Assembly: GCA_964612085.1 (NCBI GenBank)
Contig: CAZTCJ010000016.1
Span: 1 to 58,396 of the forward strand
From: CAZTCJ01 sp964612085
GTDB taxonomy: Bacteria; Pseudomonadota; Alphaproteobacteria; JAJFIK01
Direction: 5' to 3'
DNA: 58,396 nt
Shown: positions 52,250 to 58,396 of the stretch, in pieces
How positions within the stretch are numbered: position 1 is the stretch's first letter
Layout of the letters: each line of letters starts with the position of its first letter
Position numbers and translations under genes: made by a program
Notes under the pieces: generated by a model
Databases searched by the model: none
Told to the model about the DNA's origin: nothing
The model's input: the letters and a program-made list of their open reading frames with translations, nothing else

Positions 52250-53662
52250 ATGGAGAACGGCACGACCGAAATCGTCACCGGCCTGCTGACCATCAGCATG
52301 CGGGATCTCGCCTATATCGCCGCCACCATCCTGTTCATCGCGGGTCTGAAAATGCTGGGCAAGCGCGAGACCGCGCGCCTCGGCAATGTGGTCTCGGCCT
52401 TCGGCATGCTGGTGGCGGTGGTGATCACGCTCGGCGTCGGCGGCCTGAGCCTGGGTTGGATCGTGCTGGGCTTGAGCGCGGGCGGGATCATCGGCGTCGG
52501 CCTCGCATATGGTGTGCGCATGACCTCCATGCCGGAACTGGTGGCGTTATTCAACGGGTTCGGCGGCGCGGCCAGCCTGCTTGTGGGTCTGGCGGAATAT
52601 CTGCGTGCCGATGATGTGGGCGGCATCGTGGCGCTCGGCATCGGTCTGGCGATTCTGGTGGGCGGCATCGCCTTCACGGGCAGCCTGATCGCCTTCGGCA
52701 AGCTTGCCGAGATCATCACCGGCCGTCCGATCATTTTCCCGCTCCAGGTAACCCTGACCGGCCTGTTGTTCGCCGCCGGCATCCTGGGTGTGGTGGCCTT
52801 CGTGGCGCTGCCCGCGTTCCGTATGGAAATCGTGATGGTGCTGACGGGTCTTGCGCTGCTGCTCGGCATTCTCGCCACCATCCGCATCGGCGGCGCCGAC
52901 ATGCCCATCGTGGTGGCGCTTTTGAACAGTTATTCCGGCATCGCCGCCAGCATGGCGGGCTTCGCGCTCGGCAATACGGTGCTGGTGGTGACCGGCGCGC
53001 TGGTCGGCGCCTCCGGTCTGATCCTGACCCGGATCATGTGCAAGGCCATGAACCGCTCCCTGCCCAATGTGCTGTTCGGCGGTTTGGGCGCGGAAGTCTC
53101 CAAGCCGGGGTCTGTTGAGATCCAGGGCGAAGCCAAGCCCATGACGGCGGATGACGCGTATTACGTGCTCGAATCCGCCACCAATATCGTGGTGATCCCC
53201 GGCTACGGCATGGCGGTGGCCCAGGCCCAGCATGCGGTGAAGGAACTGGCTGATCTTTTGACCAAGAACGGCGCGGAAGTGCGGTATGTCATCCATCCGG
53301 TCGCGGGCCGGATGCCGGGGCACATGAATGTTCTGCTGGCGGAAGCCAATGTGCCGTACGAGCAGCTCGTGGAACCCGACGATGTGAACCCCACCATGGG
53401 CACCGTGGATGTGGCGATTGTCATCGGCGCCAATGACGTGGTCAATCCGGCGGCCACGGAAGACAAGGGCAGCCCCCTTTACGGCATGCCGATCATCCAG
53501 GCGTCGGAAGCCAAGACCGTCTTTGTGCTGAAACGCTCGCTCAATCCGGGCTTCGCGGGCGTGGAGAACGCGCTCTTCTTCAAGCCCAACACCTATATGA
53601 TCTTCGGCGACGCCAAGAAGACCCTCAACCAGCTCGTGGCCGAGTTCAAGGATACGGACTGA
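52250..53662 (+). CDS. pntB: NAD(P) transhydrogenase subunit beta (PntB)
   Basis: A 470-residue subunit. Residues about 15-275 hold nine or so membrane segments of domain II, including EHGE-free glycine-rich helices (GLSAGGIIGVGLAYGVRMTSMPELVALFNGFGGAAS). Residues about 290-470 form the NADP-binding domain III: VVIPGYGMAVAQAQHAVKEL (dinucleotide fold), VAGRMPGHMNVLLAEANVPY and IVIGANDVVNPAA. It couples hydride transfer between NADH and NADP+ to proton movement. Cotranscribed with pntAb. Confidence 0.95.
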   Translation: MENGTTEIVTGLLTISMRDLAYIAATILFIAGLKMLGKRETARLGNVVSAFGMLVAVVITLGVGGLSLGWIVLGLSAGGIIGVGLAYGVRMTSMPELVALFNGFGGAASLLVGLAEYLRADDVGGIVALGIGLAILVGGIAFTGSLIAFGKLAEIITGRPIIFPLQVTLTGLLFAAGILGVVAFVALPAFRMEIVMVLTGLALLLGILATIRIGGADMPIVVALLNSYSGIAASMAGFALGNTVLVVTGALVGASGLILTRIMCKAMNRSLPNVLFGGLGAEVSKPGSVEIQGEAKPMTADDAYYVLESATNIVVIPGYGMAVAQAQHAVKELADLLTKNGAEVRYVIHPVAGRMPGHMNVLLAEANVPYEQLVEPDDVNPTMGTVDVAIVIGANDVVNPAATEDKGSPLYGMPIIQASEAKTVFVLKRSLNPGFAGVENALFFKPNTYMIFGDAKKTLNQLVAEFKDTD

Positions 53663-53736
53663 CTGCCGGGGCTTGACGCTCGCAGGCAAGGCCCGATTGT
53701 CCTAGACTGCCTTCTGGATCAACAGGGGGCAGGGTC

Positions 53737-54861
53737 ATGACCCATGCAAACCTAAGGCACAGCCTGGCGCGCCTGGCTTTCGGGACGTTGGCCCTTGTTT
53801 TGGCCATGGCCGCCCCGGGCCTGGCCCAGGAGCGGCCGGATCTCCAAAGCTTGACCGATAGGCTGCTGGCCGACAGCGGCGCGCCGGGTGTGGGCATCGC
53901 CTTTGTCGATCGAGGCGCGATCTCGGTGGCAGTTGCAGGCGAGCGCGCCAAAGGCAGCGGCGTGGCCATCGAACCCGACGATCTGTGGCATATCGGCTCC
54001 AACACCAAATCCATGACGGCCTTGCTAGCTGCGCGCCTGGTCGAACAAGGCACGCTCTCCTGGGATATCACTGTGGCCGATGTCCTTGGCGGCGAAATCA
54101 CAGATATCCACGAGACTTATCGTGAGGCGACGCTGGTGCATCTTCTGGCGCACCGGTCTGGCCTGCCCGCTAATCTGGGCATGGCCCAATCCATGACGCT
54201 CGGCGGTGCGGATGCCCAGCGCGATGCATCCCGGGACCGGATGCAATATGCCGAATGGATTTTGAACGACGAGCCCGTGGCCGCGCTGGGCGCTGAAGAT
54301 CAGTATTCGAATGCGGGCTTTGTTATTGCGGGTCTGATGATCGAACGGAAGGCCGGTCAGCCTTACGAAGCCCTCATGGCGCGGGAGGTTTTCGGACCGC
54401 TCAAGCTGGCGTCGGTTGGGTGGGGCCCGCCCGGCACGATGGAAGCGATCGATCAGCCGCGGGGACATTCCATGTTCGGCATGCCCCTGCCGCCGGGACC
54501 GTCTGCTGATAATCCGGTGGCGATGAATTCAGCGGGCCGCGCGCATCTGTCTTTGCGCGATATGGGGCGCTATCTGCTGGCGCATCTCAAAGGCGCGCAA
54601 GGTCAAAACTCGGACTATCTGCCGGAGGAAATCTGGACCAAACTGCACAGTCCGGCCTTTGGTGGACGCTTCGGGTTGGGCTGGATCGTGACCCCTTACG
54701 GGGTCATGCATGGCGGCTCCAACACTTATTGGCTGGTTACCTTCGCCATTGCGCCCGAGCAGGGCCGCGCGGTGGCCATCGCCGCCAATGACGGCGACAT
54801 ACCGCGCCTGCGGCCTCAGTTCTTTGCCGTTCAGGAGGCGCTGTTGAACGGCGCACCTTGA
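53737..54861 (+). CDS. Secreted serine beta-lactamase-family hydrolase
   Basis: A 374-residue protein with a signal peptide (about 1-30, ends APGLAQ). Class C beta-lactamase/penicillin-binding fold: catalytic S88-N-T-K91 in HIGSNTKSMTALLA, YSN motif (QYSNAGFVIAGLMIERKAG) and a C-terminal HGGSN in place of KTG. Similar to esterase EstB or D-aminopeptidase-like enzymes; true beta-lactam hydrolysis is not implied. Single gene; 37 bases before a small membrane protein. Confidence 0.9.
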   Translation: MTHANLRHSLARLAFGTLALVLAMAAPGLAQERPDLQSLTDRLLADSGAPGVGIAFVDRGAISVAVAGERAKGSGVAIEPDDLWHIGSNTKSMTALLAARLVEQGTLSWDITVADVLGGEITDIHETYREATLVHLLAHRSGLPANLGMAQSMTLGGADAQRDASRDRMQYAEWILNDEPVAALGAEDQYSNAGFVIAGLMIERKAGQPYEALMAREVFGPLKLASVGWGPPGTMEAIDQPRGHSMFGMPLPPGPSADNPVAMNSAGRAHLSLRDMGRYLLAHLKGAQGQNSDYLPEEIWTKLHSPAFGGRFGLGWIVTPYGVMHGGSNTYWLVTFAIAPEQGRAVAIAANDGDIPRLRPQFFAVQEALLNGAP

Positions 54862-54898
54862 ACGGTCCTGGACCGGTCACAGGAGGTGAAAAGGCGTC

Positions 54899-55276
54899 AT
54901 GGAACTCTTGGTCAAAATCGCCTGGGCAGCCCTGGCGGCGGTCCATGCGGCCCCGGCGGCGGTCTTGTTCGCGCCGTCCCTGGTTGAAAAGCTCTACGGG
55001 GTGAGCCCGGACGGCGAGGCGGGCCTTCTGATCGTCCATCGCGGCGCGTTGTTTCTCGCCGTCATCGCGGCGGCCCTCTGGGCCCTGATCCAGCCCACGG
55101 CCCGCCAGACCGCCACGATTGTCGTGGCGATCAGCATGCTGGGTTTTCTGTTCGTCTATGCCCGCGCCGGCTTTCCCGTCGGCGCGTTGCGCAAGATCGC
55201 GGTGGCCGATGCGGCCGCCCTGGTCCCGCTCGCCATCGTCCTGTGGGATGCGTGGGTCTCCAAGGCCGGCAGATAG
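54899..55276 (+). CDS. Small four-helix membrane protein
   Basis: A 125-residue protein with four hydrophobic segments (about 3-25, 43-63, 70-90 and 101-119) and no soluble domain. AGGAGG site before ATG. I recognise no family with certainty. It follows the beta-lactamase-like gene after 37 bases and is tail-to-tail with another small membrane protein (2-base gap), which suggests they may not be linked functionally. Confidence 0.78.
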   Translation: MELLVKIAWAALAAVHAAPAAVLFAPSLVEKLYGVSPDGEAGLLIVHRGALFLAVIAAALWALIQPTARQTATIVVAISMLGFLFVYARAGFPVGALRKIAVADAAALVPLAIVLWDAWVSKAGR

Positions 55277-55278
55277 TC

Positions 55279-55692
55279 TCAGCTCTTTTTTCCGCCCACG
55301 GTCAAAAGCGTGTCGTGATGGCGCAGCATGAAGAGCACGACAATCGCGCCCAGGGCCGGCACGGCCGCCCAGAACAGGTGGTTCACCCCTTCATAGGGAT
55401 TAATCAGCCGCTCCCAGGTAGAGAGCGTCGAAAGGCCGTGCATCACCATCAATAGGCCGGTAGACCAGAGCTTGGCGATCCCCAACAGAAACAGGATCAA
55501 GACAACCGCCTGCACCGCGCCGATGGCATAGGACGCCTCAAGAGGCAGGCCGTCATAAAAGTAAAACGCCTTCCAGATGGCGACGGTGGCTTCCGGCTTG
55601 ACGAATTTCTCGATGACCCACACGGCGAAGAACGCCGCAACGGTCAGCCGCAAGATGAGAAGCGCGGGTTTTAGTCCCAATGGTACCGACAT
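55279..55692 (-). CDS. Small membrane protein, loosely DoxX/MauE-like
   Basis: A 137-residue protein with four hydrophobic segments: LLILRLTVAAFFAVWVIEKFV, EASYAIGAVQAVVLILFLLGI, STGLLMVMHGLSTLSTW and LFWAAVPALGAIVVLFMLRHH. The layout and the first helix with an F.VWVIEK start recall DoxX/MauE-like families, but similarity is weak. ATG 55692 with GGGGTC upstream; an in-frame GTG lies eight codons earlier. Confidence 0.7.
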   Translation of the reverse strand: MSVPLGLKPALLILRLTVAAFFAVWVIEKFVKPEATVAIWKAFYFYDGLPLEASYAIGAVQAVVLILFLLGIAKLWSTGLLMVMHGLSTLSTWERLINPYEGVNHLFWAAVPALGAIVVLFMLRHHDTLLTVGGKKS

Positions 55693-55776
55693 GTTCAAGA
55701 CCCCCAGCCGTTTCACTAAAGAGTGCTGAGGCTAGCATGGGAGCCGGTCCGGCCCGTCATCATGGTTGGTCGAGCG

Positions 55777-56370
55777 CTATTGTCCGGCGCTGGCCGTGCC
55801 TTGATTGACACAGGTCACCGACGCGATGCGGTGGCAGAAGCGGCCATCGCAAATGGCGCCGTCCTTGATCGTCTTGGTGGGCGGCGCGTCCCGTCCCACC
55901 ACGAAATCCACGGCCGTCGTGAACCCCTGGCTTTGGCAGAAGGCATCCGCCGCTGGCTGGCCGCAGCCATGGCCGTTTTCCAAGCACAGATCGAGGCCCA
56001 GGGAATCGCCGATCGAATCGGTCCCCAGGGTGACCTGCTGGAAGGTTTGGGTGTCGCCGGGGAGCACCGTGTCCTTGACGCCCGACACGCAGCACTCGCT
56101 GGTCCAGGCCGGGGTCAGCGCGTCCTTCAGCCAGCAGCGGGCCTTATTGCCCTGAAAACCGGGCTTCACATAGGAGTAGGCCTTGCATTTGGCGTCATCC
56201 AGACAGAGCTGGCGGCAGGCCTGAACATCGGCCGGTTCGATTTTCAGTACATCATAAGTGGAGCCGGGCCGCTCCTGGCCTTCCGCGAGCGTAGCCCCTT
56301 GGGCGCTGCCCCCGAAAAGCAGCGGCAGAAGGAGAAAAATCACCAGACCGTGTCGCAGAGCATGTGACAT
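55777..56370 (-). CDS. Secreted PAN/Apple-domain protein
   Basis: A 197-residue protein. Signal peptide about 1-25 (ends GSAQGATL). Then a PAN_1-type domain (DVQACRQLCLDDAKCKAYSYV, GNKARCWLKDALTPAWTSECCVSGVK) with the characteristic Cys-x3-Cys-x5-Cys and downstream Cys. A second Cys-rich part (LDLCLENGHGCGQPAADAFCQSQGF, ICDGRFCHRIASVTCVN) resembles the PAN-linked Cys tail. PAN domains bind carbohydrate or protein. The ATG at 56370 was chosen for a GGGGACC site. Divergent from the 56652 barrel gene; the 281-base region between them must hold both promoters, of which I see nothing certain. Confidence 0.85.
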   Translation of the reverse strand: MSHALRHGLVIFLLLPLLFGGSAQGATLAEGQERPGSTYDVLKIEPADVQACRQLCLDDAKCKAYSYVKPGFQGNKARCWLKDALTPAWTSECCVSGVKDTVLPGDTQTFQQVTLGTDSIGDSLGLDLCLENGHGCGQPAADAFCQSQGFTTAVDFVVGRDAPPTKTIKDGAICDGRFCHRIASVTCVNQGTASAGQ

Positions 56371-56651
56371 TGAAAAGGTCCCCATGGCTTTTGTTCGGCT
56401 GTTCCGGCGCGCAGACTCAAACAGTGCACTCAAAGCTTACCTCATAGAAATCGATTACGCCCTTTAGGTGGCGCGGTGTTCCGCAGGCTCTCGATTTTCA
56501 CCGGTCTGGAGACGCATTCGCGCCAGTTCTCCCGCGCACAAAACATGACTATAAGGTAAGGTGTCACAACGGCCCGAATGGGGCACACGAGTTACGACGG
56601 GGTAACAATCTAAGAGTTCTTAGGGACAGAACTGACGGAGAAGGGTCCGGT

Positions 56652-58364
56652 ATGAGCGCGGAGCGGCGTACCGGGACGCGCCATGCGTTCCGGGTCGCAT
56701 CCAGATTGGTGCTGTCTATGTGTCTGGGTTTGTCTGCGCCGCTGGCCTCCGCCGTGGCGCAACAGCAGCAGGGGCAACAGCAACTGACGCCTGAAGAGAG
56801 GATGAAACTCCTCGAAGAGCGTCTGCGCCAGCAGCGCGAGGCCGCGGGCCAGCAAGGTCAGGCGCCCGCGCGCCCTCAGCCGCAAGCCCAGCCTCAACGC
56901 CAAGCCGCGCCCGCGCAGACCCAGAACCTGACGCCCGCCCAGCGGCTCCAGCTCCTCGAACAGCGGCTCCAGCAGCATCAACAGAAACTGTTGCAGCAGG
57001 AAAAGGTGCTGTTCGAGCAGGACCGTCAGATCCGCCAGCAGTTTCAGGCTATTCAGAGCCAGGCCGATGTCATCCGCCAACAGCAGAGCGTGATCGATGC
57101 CCAGCGCGACGAACTGTTGACGGTCCGTACTCAACTCAATCTCGGCCGCAGTCAGGCCCAGCCCCAGCAGCGCGCAGGCACTGCCATTCCGAGCACGCCC
57201 TTGCCGGAAAGCCAGACCCGCTCGCCCCAGCAGGCCCAAACGGAGGCCCAGGCCCGGCGCATGGCGGAACTCAAGCGCGCTGAAGAGATCGCCCGTCAAC
57301 TCGCTCAACAACGCCAGCAACAGCAACAGCAAGGACAGGCCGCCGGTCAGCCCCAAGCCCAGCAGCCCCAGGCCCAGGCCCAGGCGCGCGGGGCAACGGA
57401 CTCCAATCCGGAACTGGCCGCGAGCGCGCCCGCGGAAGGCTCCGCCACCCGGCCCACCCAGGATCTGCCCGATGTGGAGGCGGTGCCCGACGCCGCCAGT
57501 GTGCTCTCGCCGGTGGGGCAGGTCGGCCTTGAACTGGCGCTCAACTACACCTTTTCCAATGTGAACCGGGTGGAGGTCGCGGGCTTCACCGTGCTGCCCG
57601 CCATCGCCATCGGATCGTTCGACATCACGGAAGTGGACCGGCAAAGCTTCGTCGGCTCGATCGCCCTCAACTACGGTCTGGCCAGACGGATCGAGGTCGA
57701 GGCCCGCATTCCCTTCATTCAGCGTACGGATGACACGATCGGCCGCCCGGTCCTGACCGAGTCGAGCACCGATGTGTTCAATTCGCTCTCGGGCGCCGGT
57801 ATCGGCGATGTGGAAGCCTCGATCCGGACCCAGCTCAACCAGCCCTCGGCGGGCTGGCCGTTCCTGCTCAGTTCGTTGCGCGTCAAGGCACCGACAGGCA
57901 AAGACCCCTTCGAGATCGAGGTCAATCCGGCCACGGGCCAGGCCGAGCGCCTGCCCACCGGCTCCGGGTTCTGGTCGGTGACGCCGGGGATCACGGCGAT
58001 CTTGCCGACCGATCCGGGGGTGATCTTTTCCTCGCTCAGCTACACCTACAATATCGCGCGGGATGTGGGCGACGGGGTCGGCACCATCAAGCCCGGCGAT
58101 ACGCTGTCGGCAAGCGTCGGCCTCGGCCTTTCTCTGAATCCGAAAATTTCGCTCAGTATCGGAACGAGCTACGCCATCACCTATCGGACGCGCCAGAACG
58201 GCGTGCCGGTCGATGGCTCCACGCGGCTTTACTCGGGCTCCATGTCGTTCAGCTATTCCTACCGCTTCAACGAGAAGCGCTCGGTGACCTTCTCGTTCAA
58301 TCCGGGCTTCACCTCGGACGCGCCGGACCTGTCCATGGGCCTGCGGGTGCCGATCCGGTTCTAA
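56652..58364 (+). CDS. Outer-membrane beta-barrel with Gln-rich coiled-coil N-terminus
   Basis: A 570-residue protein. Signal peptide about 1-37 (ends ASAVAQ). Residues about 38-240 are Gln/Ala-rich, with heptad-like charged helices (EERMKLLEERLRQQREA, RLQLLEQRLQQHQQKLLQQEKVLFEQDRQ) and low-complexity Q runs. Residues about 280-570 are amphipathic beta strands resembling the phenol-degradation meta-pathway/transporter barrel family (VGLELALNYTFSNVNRVEV, RRIEVEARIPFIQRT, FSYSYRFNEKRSVTFSFNPG) and end in Phe (RVPIRF), as outer membrane proteins do. AGAAGGG site before ATG. Its cargo or channel role is unknown. 32 bases remain to the window end. Confidence 0.85.
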   Translation: MSAERRTGTRHAFRVASRLVLSMCLGLSAPLASAVAQQQQGQQQLTPEERMKLLEERLRQQREAAGQQGQAPARPQPQAQPQRQAAPAQTQNLTPAQRLQLLEQRLQQHQQKLLQQEKVLFEQDRQIRQQFQAIQSQADVIRQQQSVIDAQRDELLTVRTQLNLGRSQAQPQQRAGTAIPSTPLPESQTRSPQQAQTEAQARRMAELKRAEEIARQLAQQRQQQQQQGQAAGQPQAQQPQAQAQARGATDSNPELAASAPAEGSATRPTQDLPDVEAVPDAASVLSPVGQVGLELALNYTFSNVNRVEVAGFTVLPAIAIGSFDITEVDRQSFVGSIALNYGLARRIEVEARIPFIQRTDDTIGRPVLTESSTDVFNSLSGAGIGDVEASIRTQLNQPSAGWPFLLSSLRVKAPTGKDPFEIEVNPATGQAERLPTGSGFWSVTPGITAILPTDPGVIFSSLSYTYNIARDVGDGVGTIKPGDTLSASVGLGLSLNPKISLSIGTSYAITYRTRQNGVPVDGSTRLYSGSMSFSYSYRFNEKRSVTFSFNPGFTSDAPDLSMGLRVPIRF

Positions 58365-58396
58365 AAAAAATCGAAGAGTTTTTCTTAGGGTCCTGA

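Noticed and set aside
1..58396. tRNA, rRNA, IS element, prophage, CRISPR array
   Set aside because: No cloverleaf, conserved rRNA stretch, transposase/integrase ORF or regularly spaced repeats found by reading; low-level elements could be missed without a search tool.

Overview
The window looks like an Alphaproteobacterium with high GC content. The pointers are a DUF2336 protein, a short zf-CHCC (NDUFS6-like) zinc protein, split proton-translocating transhydrogenase genes and dense, mostly short-spaced gene packing. I cannot name a genus. A run of exactly 100 N (20427-20526) shows it is a draft scaffold. I see no rRNA, tRNA, insertion sequence, prophage or CRISPR array.

Region 1 (1-11956) is the most unusual part. 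It holds a large membrane protein that looks like a degenerate cation/Ca exchanger with a Cys/His/Pro-rich loop. A PG-binding/Sel1-like protein and a His/Lys-rich beta-helix protein follow, then an SDH-family membrane protease. Next come three very small exported or membrane proteins, each preceded by a sigma-54 type -24/-12 promoter. About 55-95 bases upstream of each promoter are short palindromes built on GTCCG(N4)CGGAC. Two of the three genes are tandem paralogues. Between them lie a YkgJ-like Cys protein and a tetR/CPBP-protease pair with a clear palindromic operator. An ABC exporter closes the region.

Region 2 (12379-31320) is mostly housekeeping and metabolism: an acyltransferase, threonine ammonia-lyase, a CDP-alcohol phosphatidyltransferase, an FAD amino-acid oxidase, a Ca/Na antiporter, acyl-CoA dehydrogenase, a VOC protein, a CaiB transferase, RecQ, a Nudix hydrolase, NAD kinase, a ProX-like binding protein and a class II aldolase. 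It also carries a secreted protein made of tandem four-Cys repeats, interrupted by the N gap, and an enolase-superfamily protein whose catalytic residues are largely replaced.

Region 3 (31446-46317) is a surface/secretion island. A TetR regulator precedes a two-partner secretion pair (TpsB, then a 1907-residue TpsA). TpsA overlaps by four bases a TPR-CHAT lipoprotein that keeps the caspase-like His/Cys pair. Convergent to it is a CHASE2 adenylate cyclase, and divergent from the cyclase is an exported FecR-like protein. I infer a sensing, secretion and proteolysis module.

Region 4 (46478-58364) has an RND efflux adaptor/permease pair, the zf-CHCC protein, a Sel1-like lipoprotein, pntAb-pntB without the pntAa subunit, a serine beta-lactamase-like hydrolase, two small membrane proteins, a PAN-domain secreted protein, and an outer-membrane beta-barrel with a Gln-rich coiled-coil N-terminus.
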